Assembly: GCA_964036045.1 (NCBI GenBank)
Contig: OZ038385.1
Location: 56,729,919 to 56,793,918, forward strand
DNA from: Eutreptiella sp. 'Long Island Sound 2002'
Taxonomy: Eukaryota; Euglenozoa; Euglenophyceae; Eutreptiales; Eutreptiaceae
DNA length: 64,000 nt
Direction: 5' to 3'
Numbering within the stretch: the stretch's first letter is position 1; each line of letters begins with the position of its first letter. Below, in pieces: positions 1-9,205 of the stretch. Under the pieces are notes generated by a model. It was not told where the DNA came from, searched no databases, and saw only the letters and a list, made by a program, of their open reading frames with translations. The translations under genes were made by a program, and so were the position numbers.

Positions 1-420
1 CACAGGAGGTCACCGCCGTTACGGGGGTCCACCTGGTGCGGCTCCCCCCGACACCACTCGACGACCCCCGGGGGCCCAGGGCCCTGGGCCCCGCCCCAGA
101 CTGGGAGCTATGGCGCGACGCGTGGGCCGCGTGGCTCCCCCGCCTCCCCTCCCAGTGCCGGTGGATGGCCGCCGGCCCCCGGCCGTGCAGGGCTGACGCC
201 ACAGCCGGCGCCGGACCCCCTCCCCCCCTCCCCCCCGCAGAGCACCACACGGCACTGCCCACGGCACAGCACTGATGCACCAGGAGGTAGTGGGAAAGGC
301 GCGCCTGCCACCACGCATGCCTACCAGGATAACAGTGATGGCAGACTCCGATGGATCCCCCCAGCGGGACGACCGCCACCACCGCCGGTCCCGCTCCCGC
401 TACCCCGCCTCCTCCCCAGA

Positions 421-2358
421 GTGGACGGGGGAGACCCATGCGGAGCGCGAGGAGCGGAGGCTGGCGGTGGCGGCGGTGCTGGTCGGGCCGCCGCCGCCGG
501 CCCGAAGCCTGGGCCAGCCGAGATGACCGCCTCCGCCGCCCAAGCAGCCAGCCCCGCCGCCCCGCCCCGGGAGGGGGCCCCAGACGCGCAGGAAGCGGAG
601 ACCGCAGCCCCAGCGAGCCACGCCGCGGCCCCGACCGCATCCCCCGGCACGCCGCCAACACGGGGGGTAGCCCCGGCGCAGGAACCGGGCGCATCGCCGA
701 GGGCTGCCGCAGCCGCAGAAGAGAGCAAGAAGGGCGCGCGAGGGATTGCGACCGCGGCCCCGGCGGGCTGCACCACCGCCTCGGCCGACCACGCCGCGAC
801 CCCCAGCACGCCGCGAAAGCGGGGGGCGGACCCCCCACGGGCCACGGGCGCCTCGTCGGCGGCCGCCGCAGCAGCGAAGGAGAGCAAGGAGGGCGCGCGA
901 GGGGCTGCGGCCGCGACCCCGGCGGGCCGCGATACCGCCACGGCCGGCCACGCCGCGACCCCCAGCACGCCACGAACGCGGGGGACGGACCCCGCACGGG
1001 CCACGGGCGCCCCGCCGGCGGCCGCCACAGCAGCAGAGGAGAACGAGGAGGGCGCGCGAGGGGTGGCGACCGCGGCCCCGGCGGGCGGCGCCACCGACTC
1101 GGCCGGCAACGCCGCAACCCCCAGCACGCCGCGCAAGCGAGGGAAGAACTCCGCACGGTCCACGGACGCCTCGCCGGCGGCCGCCGCAGCAGCAGCAGCG
1201 GGCAGGGAGAGCGCGAAGTACCGCGCCCACGCCAACCCGACCCACACCAACACCAGCCCTCCCAAGCCGTTCCCCCCCAAGCCCTTCGCCCCGGGGCGGG
1301 AGCGGCACGTCCGCCCCCCAGCGGCCGAGCGCTCGCCGCCGGGCGTCACGCTGCCGCAGCTGCAAAGACAGCGGGACGCCCGGTGCGTGATTCAGGAAGG
1401 GCAGGAGGGCGCGCAGGCAGAGCGGCGTGCCAGCCACGGGAGCGCGGAGCGGGGGGCAGGAGGCGACGGGGGAAGCGCCCAAGAGCGCGCGCAAGAAGCA
1501 GGCCAGGTCACGCGCGGCAGGGAGCAAGGGCGCAGCAGCGGGGGGGAGCACAGCTCAAGCAGCGGACGGCGCGACTCGGGGCAGGGGGCCGGGAAGGGGG
1601 CAGGGCACGGGAAGGGCGCGCAGGGGCACGGGCAGGAAGCCCAGGTGCAGGGGGCAGGGCGAGGGGAGATGGGTGAGCGGGCGGCCCAGGGCGTGGGGGA
1701 CGGGAGGCGGGACCCGCGACACGGGCAGGGGGCTGGAAAGGGGCCCAAGGGCAAGGGCAAGGGCGCCAGGGGCCCCAAGGGACAGGCGGTACGGGGCATG
1801 GGAGCCCAGGGGGGAGGACGGGACGAAGGGAGGGGGGCAGAGGGCGGGGCGCCCCCGCAGCCAGACGTGCAGCCGGTGAGGTGCATTCCCCCCGGCATCC
1901 AACAGATGCCGGCACACCACACCCACCACCACCACCACCACCACCACCACCACCTCTACAACATCGACCCTGACGCCGGCGAGCTCGTCCCCCCCCAACC
2001 CCCACGACCCCGGCACCAGCCAGCCCCCCCCCGCGCCGAGGACGGAGCCGGCGCGGAGGGCCTCGGCGGAGGGGGGGCGGGGCGCAGCGTCGGCGCCGCA
2101 GGCGCAGGGGCAGCGGGTGGGGCCGGCGCGGGGGGCAGAGGGGGGCCGGCCATGGGACCGGGACTGGGGCACGGTCCCGACCCTCTGGGGGAGGAGACCC
2201 TCCCCCGGGTGGGGGAGGTGTACGGGTGGTTGTGCTGGGCCAACCAGGGGACCTCCAGGAGGTCGAGGAACCGGCCCTTCGATGCCGTGCTCCTCCGGAG
2301 AGACGGAGGAAACCGAGAGGTACCCCCAGGGGGGGTGGGCAGCCCCAGAGGACCATGA
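421..2358 (+). CDS. Hypothetical Ala/Gly/Pro-rich repeat protein (possible F1 ORF)
   Basis: A 645-codon open frame encodes a low-complexity protein. The first half has about four copies of a 53-residue Ala/Pro/Thr-rich repeat, followed by a Gly/Gln/Lys-rich region, a tract of about ten histidines near residue 505, and a Gly/Ala-rich tail. No catalytic domain is recognisable. GC content is so high that stop codons are rare in every frame, so length alone is weak evidence; the in-frame 159-base repeat (a multiple of three) is slightly better. The tail around 2200-2330 in this frame looks more protein-like (Trp, Tyr, Glu, Asp mixed) and may continue in another frame at 2117-2575. It could equally be non-coding repeat. 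Confidence 0.3.
   Translation: MDGGDPCGARGAEAGGGGGAGRAAAAGPKPGPAEMTASAAQAASPAAPPREGAPDAQEAETAAPASHAAAPTASPGTPPTRGVAPAQEPGASPRAAAAAEESKKGARGIATAAPAGCTTASADHAATPSTPRKRGADPPRATGASSAAAAAAKESKEGARGAAAATPAGRDTATAGHAATPSTPRTRGTDPARATGAPPAAATAAEENEEGARGVATAAPAGGATDSAGNAATPSTPRKRGKNSARSTDASPAAAAAAAAGRESAKYRAHANPTHTNTSPPKPFPPKPFAPGRERHVRPPAAERSPPGVTLPQLQRQRDARCVIQEGQEGAQAERRASHGSAERGAGGDGGSAQERAQEAGQVTRGREQGRSSGGEHSSSSGRRDSGQGAGKGAGHGKGAQGHGQEAQVQGAGRGEMGERAAQGVGDGRRDPRHGQGAGKGPKGKGKGARGPKGQAVRGMGAQGGGRDEGRGAEGGAPPQPDVQPVRCIPPGIQQMPAHHTHHHHHHHHHHLYNIDPDAGELVPPQPPRPRHQPAPPRAEDGAGAEGLGGGGAGRSVGAAGAGAAGGAGAGGRGGPAMGPGLGHGPDPLGEETLPRVGEVYGWLCWANQGTSRRSRNRPFDAVLLRRDGGNREVPPGGVGSPRGP
561..1197 (+). repeat. 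159-bp tandem repeat, about 4 copies
   Basis: Successive copies begin near 721, 880 and 1039, exactly 159 bases apart, with a partial or diverged copy before 721 and a fading one after 1198. The period equals 53 codons, and substitutions between copies keep the reading frame of the 421-2358 ORF open. Each copy contains a run of Ala codons made of GCC/GCA triplets that varies in length. Confidence 0.8.
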
Positions 2359-2575
2359 GAGGGTCCTCAGGTCAGTGATCCGGGCGGCGTGGCCCGACAG
2401 GGAGCCGACGTGGCCGGCCTTCCTGGAAGGGGGAGCGGTGCTCCGCATCACGGATGCGGACGCCAACAACTGGCTCCCCCAGGCTTTGCGCAGCGCCCTC
2501 GCCCACTGGCGCTACCACCGGCACAACCGGCCGCCGCCACAGCCCCAGCCCCCACACAAGCGGCGGCGCAGGTGA
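2117..2575 (+). CDS. Possible frameshifted C-terminal continuation of the F1 ORF
   Basis: This 152-codon frame overlaps the end of the 421-2358 ORF in a different frame. From about 2330 it becomes compositionally protein-like, with mixed charged and aromatic residues, and it ends in a Pro/Gln stretch and a terminal run of Arg codons before a stop at 2573-2575. A single frameshift near 2180-2330 would join it to the upstream ORF. I recognise no domain. Confidence 0.2.
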   Translation: MGPARGAEGGRPWDRDWGTVPTLWGRRPSPGWGRCTGGCAGPTRGPPGGRGTGPSMPCSSGETEETERYPQGGWAAPEDHERVLRSVIRAAWPDREPTWPAFLEGGAVLRITDADANNWLPQALRSALAHWRYHRHNRPPPQPQPPHKRRRR

Positions 2576-4008
2576 TGGCCCAGACGGCGGATACGAGAGA
2601 GTGGGGGGGGGGCTGGGCCCCCCGACCCACGCCCCCCCCACGGTACGGCACGACGCATGAGAGCGTGCCCCCTCCCGCTGGAGGGAGTGCGGATACAACG
2701 AGCGCGGGGGGGAACCTGCTGCCCCGCAGCCCGCTAACCACTGACCGCTAACCCTCGCGGCCGCCCCCGGCCGGCCAGCGCCGCGCGACAACGGCCGGGG
2801 GGATGAGGGGCCCCAGCGAGGGCCTGCACGAGGATCCGGCTCTAGGTAGAGGGGGGCGGGGGAAGGGCGCGACCCCCCAACCGATGGCTGGCCCCCAGGG
2901 CTGGGACTGCCATGCCGCCCCCCCCCCCCCCGGCCGTCAGGAGGCGTCACCGGGGGACCAAAGGGCCCCCCCCAATCCCCCCCCCACTCCCGCACAGGCC
3001 CGAGAGCGGGCGGGGGGGCGGCCCCCCCAGCCCCCCCCCCCCCCCCCCCCCCCCGGACCCACCCCAGCTGGGGAGCCACAGGCGCGGCCCTCCGCCCCCC
3101 CGGGGCCGGGGGGGCGCCCCCCCCCCCCAGAAGGGACGGCGACGCGGTGGGGGGAGCGGCGGCTGGACCTGCTCCCGCGAGCCCACACCGGCGTGCCGGA
3201 GCAACGCGCACAACGGAACAGGAAGGAGGCCGCGCCCCACATGACCCTCCCGTAACCACAGCCCACTCAGGGATCACAGAGGGGGGGTTCAGGCCTGCTA
3301 GGGCCCCCGGGGGAGCGGTCCAAGGGCCGCCCCTCACCCCCCCCCACCCCGGGGCGGCAATTTGGCCCCGACCGCACGCGCACGCCGGAAGGGAGCGCGC
3401 CGGCGACACGAAGGGGGCCAGGATGGATTACCGCAGGCCGCCGCCCAGAAGGAGAGCAGGGAGGCCGCGGCGCGACAGCCCCCCCCCCCCCCCCGCCCCC
3501 CCACCGGCCCGCAAGCCGCGGGGGCCCCGGCCCCCACCCCCGGAGGCAGGGGGGATGGCCCCCCCCCGCCCGAGAGAGGAGCCGGAGTGCGACCCGCCCC
3601 CCCGCCCCAGCCGCCGGCTCCCATGGGGGCCGCGAAGAACAAACGAGCCCGCGCCTGCGCACCGGGACGCCGCACAGGTTGTACCCAGAGAAGCCTGGTG
3701 AGCACGAACCGGAGTGGTATGGGGGGCCTCGCCCCCCATGGACAGCACAACGCCAGTGACGCCCGCTTTGTTGCCTGCCCAGGGAAGGCAGAGGGACGGA
3801 ATGAGGAACCCCCGCACTACGGGCCCCGCCCCGGCCGCACAACCGGGGGGTACGGCGCACGCCCCCCCCCCCCCCCGCCCCCAAGCATATGAACGCCACG
3901 GACCCGCTCCGCGGCGCGCAGCCCCCGCACGGCGTGCCGGCCGAAGGGACAGAGCAGGGCCCCCATACCCGCACGCCCGCGCCCACAACACGTGGATCGC
4001 GGACCCTG

Positions 4009-4073
4009 ACAGCCCGCCCAGTGGCCGGGCAGTTGGGGGAGGGGGAGCGCATGACCCCAGACGCCCCACGCAA
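4009..4073 (+). repeat. Single-copy ancestor of the 71-bp minisatellite
   Basis: Read on the minus strand, this segment aligns over its whole length, with roughly 10-15% mismatches by eye, to one unit of the array at 9205-16916. It occupies the equivalent position in F1: the bases that follow it (about 4085-4977) match the bases next to the array in F2 (8305-9190). Confidence 0.75.
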
Positions 4074-4945
4074 CGGTAGAAGGCACCCCCCCCGGGGACG
4101 CCCTGCCGCCACCCCCGCAACCCCAAGCAAAGTAGGGGGGAACCGGGACCGGACCGCCCCCCCCCAAGCACGCCAGACGGAGCAAGGGACCGGGGCAGGA
4201 CACGCGGAGGGGCACGGACCACGTGGAACGGCCCTACCAGCGCCCAGTGCCAGGACCACGCGAGATGCGCACGCCACACCACCCAGGGGGGGGGAGAGCG
4301 GACACCGCGAGAGTGCGAGCGCACACACACGAAAGGGACACGCGGGGACTACCGAAAGGGCAACCGGACCGAGCGCGCGGAACGCACAGACCGCGTGGAA
4401 TGGCGTACCAGCGGGCGAGGGTAAGGGACACCCGGACGGGACGGCCCGCCACACGCAGCGCGGAACACGCGGGGTGGGGAGGGGGAAACGGGAGAGATAC
4501 AACGCCAGGTACTGGCCCGAACCCCCCGAACCGGCCGCGAGCGCCGCGCACACACAGACGGGGCACTGCACCCGGCAAGGCAGTAGTGGCGCACTGCGCC
4601 ACGCCCCAACCCCTAGGCTAGGCAGCCTCCGCGCCAGCCCAAGGGGGTCCCACTGGCGACAAGCCAGTAGCACGGGCCCGGCGGCGCCGGCGCCCCGGGC
4701 GACCACGCATTAGGGGGGCGACGCAGTGGGTAAGCGCCCGCAGCCACGGCTGCGAATTGATGCACAGACCGGGGAGTGGCGAAACGGGGAAGCCGGGGAA
4801 GGACGGGGCTCCGAGCTCTGTGAACCCGGGGGACTCCGCCACCAGGCAGGAGGTGCGTCTTGGAGGGCCCCCCACTAGGACCCGGTGGGGAGGATATCAC
4901 CTGGCCCGACCAGGTGGCCCCCCGGGGCCGAAAGGCGTCTAGTAC

Positions 4946-4977
4946 CCGCAAAATCTAACCTCAAACCTCAAACCTCC
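4946..4977 (+). repeat. Heptamer tail of F1
   Basis: About three imperfect copies of CAAACCT end the element. The inverted copy at 8302-8335 shows the same tail as AGGTTTG-type repeats, so the tail marks a shared 3' terminus. Confidence 0.65.
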
Positions 4978-5533
4978 AACAAGTTTTCAAAGGAGACTTC
5001 CTGGGTCTTGACTTGCTGAGCGCTTACAAGGCGTTCAGGAACCCCAGTCCGCTTTTGTTTGTACCATTTTGGCCCCGAACGTGATAAAATCTGACGGGTC
5101 TTGGTTTTCTCAGATCCTCTAGATCTAGCCTGAAAAACAGGCTCTCTTCATTAAGTCCTTGACTTCAGTTTGTCCCTTTTTCTTACGTGAGCCAAGTTGC
5201 CTAGAGGGTTCCGAAGGCTCTCGTATCTTCATACAAAGACCGAAAGAAAAAGGATACTCAGAGCCAAAAGACTCCAGCACCTCAGAGAACCACACTCCCC
5301 CCCGAACATGCTCACGCCATTCCCGTGGAGAGGGAAGGAGATTTTGAGGTGAATCCATCGCCTACACCACTCGGTTTAGAGACCCAAGAAGAAGAGTTGG
5401 GTTTCAGATCGCCCCCTCCCCTCTCGGCAATTTCTTCCCTCTCCCTCACGCCAACGCCTGTTCTCATGGAATCCATGGACACGGGAAAGCACCCCACGGG
5501 TGTTAGAACAAGCGGGGAGTTGCCCACTACTAG
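4978..5533 (+). pseudogene. gag: Element B, 5' leader and start of gag (interrupted by element A)
   Basis: This AT-richer segment lies between F1 and element A. A reading frame is open from 5205 (after a TAG at 5202-5204) to the A insertion point. Its codon phase at 5529-5531 (ACT) matches the phase at 28151-28153, so deleting A plus one copy of ACTAG joins it to the B gag frame. The encoded stretch is Pro/Ser/Glu-rich with no recognisable fold. No in-frame ATG occurs before 5466, so the true start is unclear; a spliced leader is possible because a TTTTCTCAG acceptor-like site occurs near 5106-5114. Before 5205 I see no coding. B's 5' LTR is not identifiable in the window. Confidence 0.6.
5529..5533. 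repeat. Target-site duplication of element A, left copy (ACTAG)
   Basis: ACTAG lies immediately before the TG that starts the 5' LTR, and again at 28151-28155 immediately after the 3' LTR. Confidence 0.9.
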
Positions 5534-7975
5534 TGAAGCCGGTTCGGACCCCCGTGGCCATCTTTGGGTCACTTGGGGTGTGTATCTATGGGCCGGCCAG
5601 CCGCCATGGGCTGATATCATACTCTCCCATCCACCTGATCTAACCTGATGTGATAGTGTGATAGGTTTGGCCATTCCAGCTATGAGCGGCCACATTCACA
5701 ACCGAGGCGCCGCTGGCTGAGATTTATATATCAGAATATCAGGAATCAACAGGGTTTTTTTATCATAATGTTTCCGTAATTTTTCAGCTATCCGTTCTGA
5801 TTGTCAATGTATCCGCGACTGTCAGTTGGCTCGTGATTTTGCGGTAACCGATTCGTTAACTGTTAATTCCAGATATTTTAGCAAAAACCCCGATGAAGGG
5901 TCAGATTTCATCAGAAAAGGGTTCTTTGCTTCCGCAATTTTCATGTTATACACTCGCAAAATTAATCCGATTTTTTCAGACATTCAGAATCGGATTTTCA
6001 ACTTTGAGGTCGCCGCGCTTGATATGATGCATTTTGAGTGGTCCTACATTTTTCCCCGATCACGAATAAACCTTCCTTTTGTTGTCTCTTCATTTTTCTT
6101 GGAGATATAGGCGAAACAAAATTGATTCGTGAGGCCACTTTGAAAGGTCATATCTCCAGCTCACGGCGAGGAATTCCAATTTTGAGAATTGGGTTGGAAC
6201 CGCCTTGGTCTCAACTGAATTTAGGAAGCGTCAAACGCCTTTGATGTGTACACATGCCCGGTGTTGCAAGGGATAATGGTCAAGAGGGTAGAAAGTGATA
6301 TATAACTCTTGGACCATGCAACCGAATATTTTAATGCGACCTTCGAGTGTAACGCATGAGTGTTGGTGTTGCATAGAAACTTTCCTTGGGTTCCTACGTA
6401 TTTTTAACGTGAAGTTATGTCCATGGAGGGGCATGGCATACCATGGTGGGAGCCACTTTTAAGGGTATGTGTTATATGGATGGTATGTGCTTCGCTATGC
6501 TCACCCCCATGTTATATATGTCCGTTTGTAGGAAGATATGTGGAGTCATACGTGGCAAGGGCTTCGCCCATGTCCCAATGGTGTGCTCCGTTGCGCTAGA
6601 CTAAGTCTACCGCACATATAGTGCATGTGGGAAGGCTTACGGAGCGACCCACAAGCGCCACTATCAATTTTCCCATTTTCATGGTGCATATCGTGAGGAT
6701 GTTCGAAGGTGTCCCTATGCGTCCATGTGGGGATCCAAGTGGGGGGATTGTTCGCAAATGGTCCCAAGCAATTGTGTTTTGAACCATATGTTGATACCAT
6801 GGGTGAGCGAAGTTATATACTATTGTGATTACTTTGAATTTGGCTTTATTTGCATGTTTTTGACCTCATTTTATGCTCATTTTTGTATTTTATGTGCTCA
6901 ACTGGTCGGCTAACAGTAAAGTGCCTAGAGATCCGTGAACTATGGTATGTTGCTTATATATTGGCATATGCTTCGGTGTTGCACCTCACCATATGCCGGA
7001 TCACGTTGTCACTTTGGCATGGCACACGAGGCCTCACAAAATTAGGTCTCAAATTCGTGAGTTGACTTGGGAAGCATGGCATGTATATACCCGGAGGGGT
7101 TTGGGAGCCAATGTTGGGATATTCTTGGGCATGGACCCTTGGTCTGTATCACCCTTGTATATTACTTTCCGGTTTGACACATGCATGGAGCATTTGAACA
7201 TTTGCCGTATGCATTTTTGAGTATATATTTGAATTTTGGGCACTATGGTGTGATGTGCCTAATTTTGCTATGTTGTGAGGTCATCTTCATGGGGCAATTC
7301 TCCAAGCCCAATCGACTCCAAGTCCCACCCGGGTTATGTCAGGGTAGGGCATGGTCCTGAGTGCCACTCTAGGCCATGACACGCCACCTCCCCTATTGGG
7401 CTAGGATTCAGAGGCTTCGGAGGGAACACATTTTTGGGGTTTGTGTAGTGACTTTTGACACATGGCATTTAGCCATCTTATTTGACTTGGTTCGGGGCAT
7501 CATGTTGGCGAGTCAAGGGAAGGTCCTGAGTCCAGGGGATGAGGGGTCTATGGCTGTGATTGTGTATGTTTCCATCTTTCCCCAATTGTGCTTGATTTGT
7601 GTTCATATGCCAATTTCAGGGCGTCTTTTCCCATTATTCTATTGGTGCAGTTCTATGTACATGCCCAACGCCCGTGTCTCCGTGTGCACCGTGAGACAAC
7701 CGGCGTGTTGAAAGATGTTGTTGAGTGTCAACGCGGGACCTCAAACACCCTTGGAAGCCCTCATTGTGGATTTGGAATTCAGCTATTGTACTTGGGAGTT
7801 GGTTATTGCAAGGGATCAGGGTTTGTGTGAAGGAGCCATATTTTACTATTTTTTGTGGGAAATTGTACAGAATAAGGCAAGATCATGCAGAACCTGGTGA
7901 GAAGCAAGACCATAGGAGTGACTGGAAATGGTGGAAGGGGTACAGCAGGGGCCGGTCCTGGTAGGGACCTTCTTT
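5534..7975 (+). repeat. 5' LTR of element A (2442 bp)
   Basis: It begins TGAAGCC and ends CCTTCTTT; the 3' copy at 25708-28150 matches end to end. The usual terminal CA is missing. The AT-rich left half and several short ORFs show no protein features. Small ORFs seen in both LTRs are conserved only because the LTRs are copies. Confidence 0.9.
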
Positions 7976-8304
7976 GTGGTAGCAGAGGAGCACCTGCCCC
8001 CTACCGCCGCACCGGGGACTTGGGCCCTCATGAGCCCTGCCGAAGGACGCCCGGGGTGCAGATCGTGGAGTCCGTGGAGTCGATGCCGGACTTGGAAGCC
8101 TGAGAAGAGAGAAGATGCTCAGGACGGAGAGCCCTTGTGGGACATGGGCTAGACATGGAGGACCTGGCCTCCATGTGTGAAAGGCAATGCCGCAAGGCTT
8201 GCAATCTCCGCTCCGCTGCGGAGGAGTTGGAGGAGACTGGCAGCAACGGCAGAGGCCGGCGTTACCGGAAGCGTGGGTCCCCAAAACCCGCGGCGGAAGC
8301 CAGG
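7601..8304 (+). repeat. 704-bp duplicated segment, left copy
   Basis: This stretch covers the last 375 bases of the LTR, the primer-binding site and the first 329 bases of the internal region. It recurs at 16917-17620 at constant offset 9316 with about 14-16 substitutions and no indels noticed. The two copies flank insert F2 exactly. Confidence 0.9.
7977..7988 (+). promoter_or_regulatory. Primer-binding site of element A (initiator tRNA-Met)
   Basis: TGGTAGCAGAGG starts one base after the LTR. It is complementary to the 3' end of initiator tRNA-Met as found in animals and many protists (ends CCUCUGCUACCA). This primer is common in LTR retrotransposons. Confidence 0.85.
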
Positions 8305-9205
8305 TTTCAGGTTTGAGGTTTGAGGTTTGATTTTGCGGGTACTAGACGCCTTTCGGCCCCGGGGGGCCACCTGGTCGGGCCAGGTGATATCCTCCCCAGC
8401 GGGTCCTAGTGGGGGGCCCTCCAAGACGCACCTCCTGCCTGGTGGCGGAGTCCCCCGGGTTCACAGGGCTCGGAGCCCCGTCCTTCCCCGGCTTCCCCGT
8501 TTCGCCACTCCCCGGTCAGTGCATCAATTCGCAGCCGTGGCTGCGGGCGCTTACCCACTGTGTCGCCCCCCTTATACGTGGTCGCCCGGGGCGCCGGCGC
8601 CGCCGGGCCCGTGCTACTGGCTTGTCGCCAGTGGGACCCCCTTGGGCTGGCGCGGAGGCTGCCTAGCCTAGGGGTTGGGACGTGGCGCTGTGCGCCACTA
8701 CTGCCTTGGCGGGTACAGTGCCCCGTCTGTGTGTGCGCGGCGCTCGCGGCCGGTTCGGGGGGTTCGGGCCGGTACCTGGTGTTGTGTCTCTCTCGTTTCC
8801 CCCTTCCCGCCCCGCGTGTTCCGCGCTGCGTGTGGCGGGCCGTCCTGTCCGGGTGTCCCTTACCCTCGCTCGCTGGTACGCCATTCCACGCGGTCTGTGC
8901 GTTCCGCGCGCTCGGTCCGGTTGCCCTGCTGGTCGTCCCCGCGTGCCCATTCCGTGTGTGTGCGCTCGCGCTCCCGCGGCGTCCGCTCCCCCCCCCCCTG
9001 GGTGGTGTGGCGTGCGCACCTCGCGTGGTCCCGGCACTGGGCGCTGGTAGGGCCGTTCCACATGGTCCCTGCCCCTCCGCGTGTCCTGCCCCGGTCCCTT
9101 GCTCCGTCTGACGTGCTTGGGGGGGGGCGGCCTGGTCCCGGTTCCCACCTACTTGGCTTGGGGTTGTGGGGGTGGCGGTAGGGCGTCCCCGGGGGGGGTG
9201 CCTTG
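8305..9205 (-). repeat. 3' region of F, inverted relative to F1
   Basis: Its reverse complement aligns with about 4085-4977 with scattered substitutions. Landmarks shared by both are the heptamer tail, the GGCGTCTAGTACCCGCAAAAT block and the CCACCAGGCAGGAGG block. Confidence 0.85.

Larger units (their letters stand above)
1..4977 (+). mobile_element. GC-rich dispersed element F1, 3' part (left end outside window)
   Basis: This very GC-rich block has many poly-C runs and ends in a short array of a 7-base repeat close to CAAACCT. Its last ~900 bases recur in inverted orientation at 8305 to about 9205, so it is a dispersed repeat. A variable 5' end plus a constant 3' end with a simple-repeat tail is typical of non-LTR retrotransposons, and that class is my inference. 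I see no reverse transcriptase or endonuclease motif in any frame. It abuts the 5' part of element B at 4978. Apart from the two weak ORFs listed separately I see no gene; the region 2576-4940 is low-complexity with no convincing protein. Confidence 0.55.

Noticed and set aside
4946-4977. Telomere-like heptamer (TTTGAGG-type repeats resemble TTTAGGG)
   Set aside because: Only about three imperfect copies occur, at a shared transposon 3' end; nothing indicates a chromosome end.
5534-7975. Small ORFs in the element A LTR that recur identically in 25708-28150
   Set aside because: Their conservation is due to the LTRs being copies. Compositions are not protein-like and no domain is visible.
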